A stretch of 64,000 nt of DNA from contig CADCXC010000038.1 in assembly GCA_902806595.1 (NCBI GenBank), positions 1,240,001 to 1,304,000 on the forward strand, written 5' to 3'. Of the stretch, positions 51,201 to 62,019 are shown piece by piece. The position numbers and the translations under genes are program-made. Every line of letters starts with the position of its first letter. Within the stretch, counting starts at the first letter, position 1. Origin of the DNA: Pyrenopolyporus hunteri (taxonomy: Eukaryota; Ascomycota; Sordariomycetes; Xylariales; Hypoxylaceae). The notes below the pieces were generated by a model. That model made no database searches. It saw only the letters and a program-made list of their open reading frames with translations, and was not told the DNA's origin.

Positions 51201-53423
51201 GAACTTCGTTGAGAACCAGGAAACCCTACATTTGGCTCCGACGTCAGCCAAATGAAACACCTTCCTCATGTTTCAACTCTGTAGGCAGCTTGCAGGCGAG
51301 AGAACTGCGTCCGCCGGGTTCCGCCGTTCTAGATCTCGATTCGAAGGGCTCCGCGACCCGCCATTGGGCTGGCTGTATCGGGGGTACCCGACGACAGTGA
51401 GGTTGTTCGTCGACGGGGATTAAGTTATATTTGGAAATATATCGAATAGCCTCTACACGTAAGAGCACGTGGTTGCAGAGAGCTACAAAGTAATCCCAGC
51501 CATAGGGAAAACTCGCAATCCACCTTACAAGGAAGAATTCCACGTCCAATATCTTATACGCGGGGAATTTCCTAAACATCTCACTAAAGAAGAAATCTGT
51601 GTCGTCAAGGTAAATCCATTTCCAGTATCTAGTAGTTATATTATACCTCAACGACGTCTCTTCTACTGGGCCCTTGCTACCATATACCTCTACTCGCGCT
51701 TTCTCGCTGAAACGGCGCCCTTCTCAACATGGAATTATACAAGTAAGCGGACCAAACCTCGTGATGATACGATTCCACCTTTTGAGTTCCTGATGAGCCT
51801 TGGTTTTTCGAGATCTAGGTCTATATACTATACTCGGCCGAGCCCAATGGTAACCCGTGCAAGGACCACGGCCCACGCACTCTATAGCCCCTATTCACTT
51901 ACCTTCCCCTGGATAGATGTACCAAGCACAATATATGAATTCACGGGCTAAGAAACCTACCAGACATTCCCTGAGAGCCTCCGTTTCTTGAACTTCCTTT
52001 ATACACCAAAGCGCTCTCTCCAGCCGCTATGACATGAATGACTCTTGTTACTATCTATCGACTAGGTCACTCCGCCATAAACTGGTATCAAATCGTATAT
52101 AGCCATAGGCTCACGGCACCACGCACGGCATTACCATGACAACCGCAAAAGATGGCATCTTCTCACCTATATGGCGTGACCTATGATCCATACCGTAGCC
52201 CTGTTAGGGACTCTCTGAAAGGACAATATCCTTCCCTCCATACTCGTCTACCACGGCGGGGAAACACTAATGGATGGAATAATTCCATAATCTGATACCG
52301 CACAGCCTATAAGAAGGGTTCAAATCAAACCATATCGTTCCAAAACGATGAATGTTCTACCAAGTGATGCTTTGTCTCTACGGCACCTACCAACCTACTT
52401 ACCTCTCTAGCTGCCTCTTATTATATACCAGAAGAACCGTTTCCTTCGTCCGTCAAGACTGAAGAATGTGATTAAGTAGATAGTTATACACACCGGCAGA
52501 TAGCAACTCGAGTATCCTCAGTCATATCTATACCCCTTAAGGGGCGAACGGGGAAATAAAAACCTAATATAAGTATTTCCAAAAACCTCCCCGTCGTGTA
52601 ATGCTGCTAGGCTGATCCGCTGTAAGTATGGGGCTGTTCGATGGCCGGTTAGAATAAAGGGGCGAATAATATATCCAAGGCAATCGGCCTGTGCTCTTAC
52701 TCTTCGAAACGTGTGCAGGAGATATCTTGGGCTGTACATCGCTATCACTTCGACTGCTACACGAATCTCTAAAGAGAAAGGACCGAGACAGCAGCTCTAC
52801 CCAGAGTCCGTAAAGTGGCAGGCAACGAGACAGGCCACAACCGGGGCGCGAATGAGATTCAAGCTGTCTATTAATTTTTCGTCTCTTTTGTTTTATCCCC
52901 ACCGGGAGTCTATTCGACCTTTCTCAAACGAGGCCAATCTCTGATATAAGCCTCGGGAAATTAGCCCCTAGCTATCTGTTTCTTGCACCTCCGATAGCCA
53001 TCGAATGCTTGTTTGTTTTGTGGCGTTGGAATCAAAATGTTTTTGACACCATTGGCCTACACACTCTCCCACGTCAGTTCCGAAAAAGGAGAATGGCCTC
53101 AACTGGCGCGTGTGCTGCCCCCCCTACGCTACGCTTTATATTACCACCGCGTATCTCCCCCGCCCCTTAGCTCCGCCGTCCATCAGTAACCGAATGCAAA
53201 TCCTCATATACTCCCGTCTTTCTTATACTCCGGGATAATGACGAAACCACCCTCCTCCCTCGAAGGAAAATTTGTGCAAGACGTAGTCCAAGCCATTAAC
53301 CCGTCTCGAAACGCCAAGACATGATTCAAGTCTGGGGTCGTATGCAGATTATCTCTTAAACAGTTTCGTCGCCGAACACTATGCTTGTAGCCCGCAGAAC
53401 CAGTCGACAACTTCCAACGCCTT

Positions 53424-55047
53424 TCACTGGCCGTTGAATTGATCGTCGATTCCGACCGCGTTAGACTCCTGATTGTGATAATCAAGAATCTCCGAGTACC
53501 TGTTGCCTCGATTGTGTTAGTCATCGACGCCAAATACGTGCGATTCCAACCGAGACCATATCCATCCAGGAGCCCTGGAAATACTCACATCATGATTTTC
53601 CACGTGTCCACGGGTAAATCAGCGTCGTTGAAGCTCCAGTCGAACTTTTCTTCCGCGACCGGCTCGTCGGTGGGGTCGTGGTAAGGAGCGAGGTATTCGT
53701 GCGCCAATGCATCGGCCGCGGTAATTCTCTTCTTCGGGTCGAACACGAGCATGCGCTCGAGTAGATCAATGGCTGCCAAACAGTCAGCTACGCCTGCAGA
53801 GGAATCGAGCGCACAGGAGTCCAATAATATAACAGACCTGCTGGGTCGGCATTCTTAAACTTGTTCTTAAGAGGCTGCCTTTCTCGCTTTGGTAAAGACT
53901 TGACGAATCTCAATGTCTACCAATTCCAGTCAGCAAAGGCCACTCGAAGGTTAGAAGATTCCGACCCACATTCTCACTGGCAATCGTGTTGATAACATCG
54001 TCGGGAGGGGTGCCAAGCAGCTCGGTGATGATGGAGAATTGGTTGACATGGTCCTTTCCGGGAAACAGCGGCTTCCCCTCGAGCATTTCGGCAAAGATAC
54101 ATCCCGCGCTCCAAATATCGACTTCCACGTCGTATTTTTGCCAGGTAAGCATAATCTCCGGGGCACGATAGTATCTTGTCGAGACGTATCCGGTCATCTG
54201 GGGGTCCTGGATTCGAGCAAGTCCAAAATCGCAAATCTTCAAATCGCAATTCTCGTTGACCAGGATATTGCTTGGTTTTAGATCGCGATGGACAACGCCG
54301 GCCGAGTGGACATACTTTAAGCCTCGCTATATTTCAGACCCGTCAGTCTCCTACTCTCAGCCATCCATTGACAGCGACGAAGGGACGCACCATGATCTGG
54401 TAGAGGAAGTATTGGATAAATTGCTTCTCTAAAGGTCTCGAGGTGAGTAGTCGGTGCAGGTCTGTTCCGAGGAGTTCTGTAACGAAGTAGCTGGTAACCG
54501 GGTTAGCACACGAAGATAGGGCTCGGGCTCTGTTCTCGGAGCGCGTACATGTCTTCGAGAGGCGAGATGAAGATGTCGCTGAGAGTGATGACCTAAATAC
54601 GGCCGTGAGCATTTTTCTAGGCGTGTCCCAGGTGCGCAAAGTCAACCAACATTTTCGTGTTTGAGGTGTTTCAATAGCTTTAGCTCTCGATATGTTCTCT
54701 TGGCCAGGACTGGGGTGCTGAAGGGCTTCATGATTTTCTTGACGGCGACATTCTGACCTGTGAGCTGATCTTTCGCGGAGCTGTGCAATGGGAAAAGCAA
54801 TTCCTCGGTCAGTAGCTGGGTCTAGGATGGAGAGCGCTCGGCGCGCGGCAGTGATGGAGCGACGTCATGACATACCAGACCAGGCCGAAAGCACCCATGC
54901 CCACGGGCTGCAGATCCGAGTATCTATTGGTAAATATTGCGTTAATTTGGGCGACAAGGTAGCCGAGCGGCGCTGCGAATAGCTGGCGTACCTCGAAGTG
55001 ATCTCGAACGTTGTTCCAAAGATCTGTGCTCGTACGAATTCGGCCAT
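53424..55047 (-). CDS. HOG1: HOG1-type stress-activated MAP kinase
   Basis: Hog1 (OS-2/SakA/Osm1) is the terminal kinase of the osmotic and oxidative stress pathway; it acts in cytoplasm and nucleus. Nine exons join in frame: 54992-55047, 54876-54923, 54651-54780, 54549-54592, 54391-54490, 53970-54326, 53838-53916, 53589-53772 and 53424-53499. They give 357 residues, the usual fungal length. It starts [20 protein letters not shown]. The glycine-rich loop is VGMGAFGLV, the catalytic Lys sits in [11 protein letters not shown], and the HRDLKPSN loop and DFGLAR follow. The activation lip TGY ([14 protein letters not shown]) identifies the Hog1/p38 class. The acidic docking region [15 protein letters not shown] is intact. 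The last codon before exon 9 is split, giving [14 protein letters not shown]. An ATG-less frame continues upstream, but MAEFV is the family start. Confidence 0.97.
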
Positions 55048-56327
55048 GGCGAAGGAAGAAAAAGTAAATAAAAGGTTCAATAAAAAAATAAGCTACGCTG
55101 GGAGGGATGGCGGGGTGGGAGAGTAATTTTTTGGATGGCGATCAGAAAAAAGATGAGATGATGGAGCGTTGGTCAGCTATCGAGCGAGGGGAAAACGAGG
55201 GGCAGAGATCTTGGAAGAGATAGCCCCGTGTACAGTCAGGTCAGGTACTGTATAAGCCGGTAAGGGGTTGCGTGGTAGCGGAGAGGTAAGCGTCAGGGTT
55301 TAAGACAGGCAGACCAAAAGTCTGGGCTTTTTTCTTCTCCTCTCTGTCTCTGGTTAGTTGATTTCTTCTTCCTCCCTTCTTATATCCAGTTCCGAGGGAA
55401 AAGGAAAAATAGAAGAAGGAGAAAAAAAAGATAAAATAGAGCAAAGTATTGCAAATAAAAAAATAAAATAAAAAAGGAGAAAAAAAAGAAAGGAGCCAAC
55501 GATGGTCAGGTCAAAAGTGAATGGCAATCTTGAAATGCCGTTGAGAGATGGGAAAAGTGGGATGAAAGAACAGGATTTTCCGGTTTGGAGTTGGGCTGTG
55601 TTGTGGATAAGGTTTTTGGAAACACGCACCGAGACGGCGATTCGAGGGCGTGGGCGTTTTCCCCCCAGTGGCGATCGCGATCAGGGATTTTCTTAGGTTA
55701 GGTAGGCTAAGGCGTGTTAAAAAAAAGGATAGAAAAAAATAAATAAAAAAGAATATTAATAACCCAGCAGGCGTACTAACCTACATCCCATACATGATGG
55801 TAAGAGATAGAAGCAGCTAGACGATACTGTGATTTTTTGTTGGCAAGCACGCACCTATGTATTCAGTCCCCTTTTCTAAGGTGCACTCTACCTACAACGT
55901 ACATGTAAGGTATGGTACTTGTACGATACAATACTAGGCCTCCTTCCCCTGCGACGTGCGGGTGTTGCGGACGTTGCGGGCAGAGTCGTGGCTAGTGGCT
56001 GATGTTGTTCCAATGGCACTTATTATATAGTGCAGGTAGCTGTGCATATAGTAAACCACCGCCCACTGCAGGAAGCGGATTAGGTGCAATACTCTTAGTC
56101 TATCTGGGTGGGTATCGTGTAAGTATATGTACTAGTAATAACAGCGATTATAATAACGACGATAATAACAGTAAGGTATAAACCTTATTAATAGGTAACG
56201 AACCTTTGGGAAGGAGTCAGGGTAGGAGGAGGAGGAGGAGGTGCTGGTGGTGGTAGGCACGCAGCAGGGAGGCATGAGCCGTTCGTCAATCACCTTAGCT
56301 TGAAAAAAGAAATCCGTGCTTGAATCA
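55048..56327. promoter_or_regulatory. HOG1 upstream region
   Basis: This region lies 5' of HOG1. On the HOG1 strand it is rich in T and CTT runs, mainly at 55360-55500 and 55720-55755, as fungal promoters and leaders often are. A GGA run lies at 56227-56241. No gene is seen. Confidence 0.55.
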
Positions 56328-56587
56328 CTACTTTAGCGTCTTTGGGGGGGTTAGTTAAACCGTATATATATGGTTTAAAAGAATAAGCGGTTCAAAAAAA
56401 CAAATGGAAAGGTTCGAGTAAAAAGAATTTATATGTTAAATTATATTAAATTATTTATTAAAAACTTAACGTATATATTAAAAAAAAACGTTTTTTATAT
56501 TAAACGTATTTTTTTTTTAAAACGTTTTAATAAAATTAAACGGTTTAATTTAAATTAAATCGTTTAATTTTAATATACGTATATATA

Positions 56588-56589
<2 letters not shown>

Positions 56590-56640
<51 letters not shown>

Positions 56641-56655
56641 TATATATAATATAAA
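56590..56655. repeat. TA dinucleotide microsatellite
   Basis: A nearly continuous TA run inside the AT island. It probably arose from the extreme base bias of the degraded element. Confidence 0.85.
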
Positions 56656-56982
56656 AATAAAAGTAAAAAAATATAATTTTTATAATTTTTTATAAAAATT
56701 ATATTTTTTTTTTTCGTATATTTTCGAATTATAAATATTTTATTTTTTATTATATTTAAATTTTAAATTATAATTTACGTTATATTAATTTAATTAATTA
56801 ATTTATAAATTTATTAAATTAATTATAAAAATTTATAATTACGCGTATAAATTTTAATATAATATTAAAATATATATATATTTAATAAATAAATAAAATA
56901 AATATATATTATTATATTTTTTTTAAAAATTAAAATTTTAAAAATTAAAATTATTTAAAATAATTAAAATAATTAAAATAAA

Positions 56983-57088
56983 TCGATACGATTAATACGA
57001 TACGATTAATACGATATAATTAATACGATTAATATAATTAATATAATTAATACGATTAATATAATTAATACGATTAATATAATTCGTA
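56983..57088. repeat. ATTAATACG/ATTAATATA tandem units
   Basis: Nine-base units of ATTAATACG alternate with ATTAATATA and shorter variants across about 100 bp in the AT island. The two forms differ by the C and G of a CpG versus T and A. Confidence 0.75.
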
Positions 57089-58366
57089 ATAATTAAAATA
57101 ATTAATTAAATTAAATTAAATAATTTTAATTAAATTAAACGGTTTTAAATTTTTAAAACGTTTAAAAAAATAAACTTTTATTCGATTAAATTATATATAT
57201 ACGGTTTATTTAATTAAACGATATTTAAACGATTTTTTTAATTAAACGTTCGAAATAAATAAAACGTATAATATTTAAACGATATATATATTACGTATTA
57301 AATAAGCGGTTTAATTTTTATAACCTTAAATTAATAAGCGGTTTAATCAGCTAAACAATATATATATCAAAAAGCTAGATTAAGCCAAATATATACCGTT
57401 TAACTAACCCCCCCTAAGACGTTAAGGTAGCACCGAAGACTTGGCCCACTTATAAAGAGCTTCATGTACTTTCTCCATACACGATCCTCGGGTAATAAAC
57501 AATAGGTGTCGTTTTTAGGAAGAGACCCGGGATCTCTAGGGAATCTCGAGGTGATGGGGATGCGTTATTAATTACTTAGGGTAGGTTGATGCCGGTCGTC
57601 GGTTTCGACGCGTCCCAATCGCAACGTTCGTGGAGAATCGAGGTCGCGGGCTGAGCTCACAGAGGATACGTACACTATAGAAAAGTAATTTAATTATCGC
57701 GAAGAATCAAATGTCCATGCTCTGCTTGGCTTGGCTCGATGCAGGGCTATGTATGGGTATATACTTCTGCTTCTGACGGTTCCCATCTCTGTCACCTACA
57801 TAGAACATGCAGCATCGCTATCCCAAGATGGCAGTCGGTATATATATATATATATACCTATATATGTATACATATATATAGCTATATATGCTTCCTATAA
57901 TAAGTAAGGCATTTAATGCTCGTATGGAGCGACTACATGTGGCCCATAACCATAAGCTTCTTTTTAATACATGCCTATACGGTGGACACGAAGACATCCA
58001 AAGAGACCAAACCGACCAAAGATAGCAACGGACACAAGACAGAGTTACGAGAGATACAAGCGCTTACCCCCCCGTAAGACGCACGCCGATCGTAAAACAC
58101 AACGAAAAAAGAAACAAGATGGGATTTGACAGAAATGCCGTTCCAAGTCTTTTTGCGGATTCTCAATGCGAACCTACCTCTTACTCGGGGGGAAAGAAAA
58201 TGTGTCGATCTCTGTTGGCATCCGTTGATAGGTAGTGTCGCCAATATACCCCGATATGAGAAGCATGTAGCAAATTCTTGAGGTGGTGGCCGGAGTGTGT
58301 GATCCCCCAGCCGGGTATAGTAGGCTTTGCATAAGGACCGGCCCGTTGAGACTACACAACGATCGT

Positions 58367-58411
58367 GTCTTAGCAGTCTTAGCAGTCTTAGCAGTCTTAG
58401 CAGTCTTAGCA
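58367..58411. repeat. 9-bp minisatellite, five perfect copies
   Basis: The unit GTCTTAGCA repeats five times without error. Because 9 is a multiple of 3, open frames run through it on both strands (Leu-Leu-Arg and Ala-Lys-Thr repeats). These frames are artefacts unless transcripts show otherwise. Confidence 0.95.
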
Positions 58412-59405
58412 GGGTGCGAATAAGACACCAGGGAACGACTGGTCCAAGTGAGGTAGATAATCCAGATAACTCAGTCCTGAATTTGTTCAAAGTTGCGATA
58501 TTAGACACTTATTGGCTATCGCAATCATTCCCCCCTTAGAGATACATAAGGCAAGTAGTAAAGGACGTAAATCAAGGGTACGTAAGTCAAGGATCTGAGA
58601 GAAGTCGAAACCCGGGACGGGCGCAGCGTGGGGCTCTTAATTCGTGGGTTACATTTTCGACTTGTCTACCGGTCGACCTGTAGATTCGAGCTGACATCTT
58701 TTCTTTTACATGCCATACGCATTGTGCCGCGACGCTCGCCAGGTAATTGCCCCCGTTGAGCCGTGCCATAAGCTAAAACATGTTTGGGCATGTTTGGACC
58801 ATCGTCGGCCGTAGACCAACGGAAAACACCGCATGCAGAGATAATTTTATCGGTATGCGCTCAGAGCAATAGAAAAGCAAGAGGAGGAAAGAGGCAAGAG
58901 GAAAGAGGAAAATAAAAAGATGTGCCAGCTCGTCCGTCTGCTTCTCCTTGGAGAGTGTTACCCCGATGGTAGGCTAATAACGCCGACGAGACTTCGGTTC
59001 CCGGCAGAGATCCCAATTCTTTCCCCTTTTCCACATTCTGACGATACAATAATTACAATACACTACCTATTTTACTCTACCGTTCCGAAGGCGGCCAAGG
59101 TACGGTGTGCCGTGGTTAATTGGCGCAGGAATATTATCACATGCATAATATAACCCCATCCTTCGAGGCATAACATAAGATGGGAACATCGTGATAGGAA
59201 CATCTTTGATAGGAAATTTTAGGTAGGCAGGTACCTAGTGTAGGTACCTAGGTAGGTAGCTAAGCTGACAGGCGGGCTGCAAGTTTCGAAGATTACCTTT
59301 CCCAGTAAAGAGACGGGCGCGGTGCTGCTTCTGCTTCTGAAACCAGAACCAGCCCAGCGCAACCAACGGCCAATCAGATTATTTGGTTTTCCCCTTATGG
59401 ATGAA

Positions 59406-59413
59406 TGACGTCA
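59406..59413. promoter_or_regulatory. CRE palindrome TGACGTCA
   Basis: A perfect 8-bp CRE, the site of CREB/ATF-type bZIP factors such as Atf1. A CCAAT box lies 32 bp away at 59370-59374. No annotated gene starts nearby, so its function is open. Confidence 0.4.
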
Positions 59414-59744
59414 CGTTTTAGTATTCCGCCTATCTACTTACATGTAGCTCGGCCAAGTGTTGTACATACCCCTCGTCCCCTCCTTTCTGTGAGGGGGTAC
59501 GTATTGTACCTATGTATCATAAGTGCGTGGGTTGATAGATTAAATTGATTAAGGAGATGGGAGACACCGGCCACCCGCATGCTTCACGACCGACCTAAAA
59601 AAGAAACACATGTACCCATCTAAGGTACTCACATATATGTGTGTAGTACGCAGTAACACAGCAATAAAAGGAGACTCATAATGGGAACTCATAACGGGAC
59701 TTACGTTAATAAGCGCCCCTGGTATCCCTCGACGAGGCAACGGG

Positions 59745-60228
59745 CTACATACCTACATGACCTGCGTAGATCTTAGTGCCAGTAGGACAACGCAGTTGAT
59801 AAGTCCCACAGGATCCGGACGGCATATATGACCGCGTACGGCCCACGCACGGGATGTCCTCGAGTGCATCCGACAATCGAATCCTAAGTGCGCCATCGCC
59901 GATGCGTATAACCCCGTCAGCCTCAAGGACCTCCCGGGGTTTAGATTTCCCCGTTGGATCTCTGTCTATATTTACGCTTCTATAGATGCGCATACTAGTG
60001 ACACGACCCCAAAAAATCCCAAGGGAAACCGAGCTCGTGACCAAAATCCCCAACGCGCTAACGAACGTCCCGTCCCCAGGACTTGCGGCGAGGCGGTCTG
60101 CGAGGATACCAATAGCGTCGAGCAGCTCGTCGTGCTAGACGGGTGCCTTCACGATCCGGCGCAAGAGCTTCTCGGCTCACCATTACCAGATTGGGTAGGT
60201 AAGGCCTTGGGCGCCCCCGCAGACTCAT
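59745..60228 (-). CDS. possible small two-exon gene, unrecognised
   Basis: I do not recognise this. Exons 60187-60228 and 59745-60134, joined over a 52-nt intron (GTAATG donor, GTCTAG acceptor), stay in frame and give 143 residues from ATG 60228. The exon 2 start (HDELLDAIGILADRLAASPG) looks protein-like and its third codon positions are G/C-rich, unlike the surrounding DNA. A hydrophobic stretch follows (FVSALGILVTSSVSLGIFWG), possibly one membrane segment. The rest has five Cys-poor mixed-charge segments and ends TKIYAGHVGM. A CRE lies about 460 bp upstream (60685). It could equally be a chance frame or a gene relic. Confidence 0.22.
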
Positions 60229-60684
60229 GCAAATGGCAAATAGAGCTGGCAGATGGAGCTGGCAACAAGAGAGAATCTCCGGGTCAGACTGCACGGAAAT
60301 GACGTATATCGGGTTGGCAAGCTCTCAATCGGAGAATAGACCGGGGGGCGAGCGAAGGAAGCGGACGCTAAGGCATCTCATCTCATACTATGGAAGACAT
60401 TCCGGCTGTTTGGGGGGAGGAAGGGGGAAGAATTGTGAATGTTGCGTAATTGGATGTATGCAGGATTTCCAATCTCTGAATATCTGCGAATCTAAGTTTA
60501 TGGAATACATGAGTACATGCGGGACGGAGCTTTCGCTCCCCTCTCAAAATGTCTCTTTGGAGAGGGGAGCTAAACCCAATTCTTAATACCCAGATTAGGT
60601 AAGCGGGCTTGTTAGTACCTATTAGGTACCTATATTAGGTAGGATGGGGTTAGGTAGGAGTTTTCGAACCCGCCGGCCATTTGT

Positions 60685-60692
60685 TGACGTCA
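60685..60692. promoter_or_regulatory. CRE palindrome TGACGTCA
   Basis: The second perfect CRE in 1.3 kb. It lies upstream of the weak minus-strand candidate at 59745-60228. Function is inferred from the motif only. Confidence 0.4.
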
Positions 60693-62019
60693 TTTCCCCA
60701 AGACCAAAAGAGAAGGGGGAAAAAAATTGAACTACAAAAAAAAACCAACATGTTAGGTATCCATCCCAAGGACAACGCGTTGGACATCGTTTGGCTCTGA
60801 CGCATAGTTTCCGTCATCCCTTCGATACGTGGGACTTCCAACCGATTGAGAAATTAGGTCATCTCGCATAATGGTAACCCAAAGTCAGCTGTTTCTCAGA
60901 AGAACGGCGCCCCGGGAATGCCGTCATGCTTTCTCGTTGAAGCAGGACCCTGACAAGGCCCCCTCTCACCCTACTCTGTTAAGTAGGTAAACAACCGGAC
61001 CCTGAAGATCACTATCGTGTAAGGCTGGGGGATCGTCTGGAAGATCGTCCGGCGCCAATTGGGATGAATTCGCCTTGCTAAGAAAGAACGAAAGAAAAGA
61101 AAGAAACTTCCCGGTCCACCAGCCAGCCCGTCGCTGTCAGACCACCGGGTCAAGAGTTCTTCTCTGAAGATCAGGCGGCGTCCGAAAAGACGGCGGTTGC
61201 GCAGGCATGAAGCTACGTGCGTATACACGTGTAGTACGATACCCAACGTCTCCTCTCCTCCAAAGGTCCCTTGATCGAGCCCGAGCTACCCTGAGCGGAG
61301 CGACGCCGTTGCGCCGTGACATCACTTGCGTGCTTTTCCCTCGCGGGGTGCAGTATCGATCCTCTAGACTCGGGACCATGTCCCTTAGGGCCGCTCACTT
61401 GCCAGGAGCGCAATTTGACTAAGTAGAGCTACCTGTTACCAATAGGAATCGCGCAAACGCCGGTGTTTTGAGCGGGAGAGTAGGGGACTAGGGTTAGGGT
61501 TATTCGAAGGACCAACCACTCTCCGTCGAACCCGGTCACTGCTCACCTTAGGTAGGCTAGAATAGCGTCAATATACGTACATATTTCGAAGCATAGGTAC
61601 CTATGTCAAAGCGGCAGGGTGAATATAACACCATATTACATATTTTGAAATCACTCTGCTAGCACCCGAGGTAATGAGAAGCCGGATATCCGGGAATCCC
61701 TTCGACTGGACGCTAACTACAAGTCCTTTACGATATACTTAGACTCTAAGCTACTTCCAGTTTATGACAGCCAACATAATCGTTGAGTTTACGGCCTTGA
61801 AAGCGAGATGGAGGCGAAAATAGATGGATGTATAGTCGATACTGAAGATGCTAACTCACTGCCTATTCTCTCTCATGGCCAGGGCACCCCTTCCTAGCCC
61901 ATCCAGCCAGGCCGTTGATTCATCACGGCTCCCCATTACTAGTACTCAACCCCTAGAAGTTGGTAATCGATATGTACCTAAAGTAAGGTAGATACATGTA
62001 ACACTCGCGGATAGCGCCT

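Larger units (their letters stand above)
41619..53423. other. 11.8-kb gene-poor region with palindromes and microsatellites
   Basis: I find no gene I can support between the transcription factor start and the HOG1 stop. Frames up to 198 codons exist, but they overlap on both strands or run through homopolymers. The region carries ten or more exact TACCTAGGTA palindromes (43089, 43109, 44321, 45278, 45291, 45494, 45981, 46567, 46596, 50866), a CCTA array and minor tandem repeats at 42086-42130 and 42351-42383. The first part upstream of 41619 must include the transcription factor promoter and leader. Confidence 0.55.
56328..57430. mobile_element. RIP-degraded inverted-repeat element (AT island)
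   Basis: The two ends form an inverted repeat of at least 51 bp: 56328-56378 and 57380-57430 match at 45 positions. Both carry GGGGGGGTTAGTTAAAC. Differences include C/T and G/A transitions. The 1-kb interior is almost pure A/T, and between about 56470 and 57320 nearly every remaining C is followed by G. No reading frame survives. AATAAGCGGTT recurs on the plus strand just inside both ends. This fits a DNA transposon or MITE killed by repeat-induced point mutation. A TA duplication at 56335 and 57423 is possible but unproven, so the superfamily is not assigned. Confidence 0.75.
57431..62019. other. mostly non-coding region between AT island and GPH1
   Basis: This 4.6-kb stretch lies 3' of glycogen phosphorylase. 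It holds TA-rich sequence at 57839-57890, a 9-bp minisatellite, two perfect CRE palindromes, one exact TACCTAGGTA (59245) and one weak candidate gene (59745-60228). A short telomere-like GGGTTAGGGTTA lies at 61493-61501. Nothing else is supported. Confidence 0.5.

Noticed and set aside
57975..58508. 177-codon minus-strand frame with a Leu-Leu-Arg repeat
   Set aside because: Its openness is due to the 9-bp minisatellite; it lacks an ATG start and any family resemblance.
61490..61503. Telomere-like GGGTTAGGGTTA
   Set aside because: Only about two units; too short to call an interstitial telomere.
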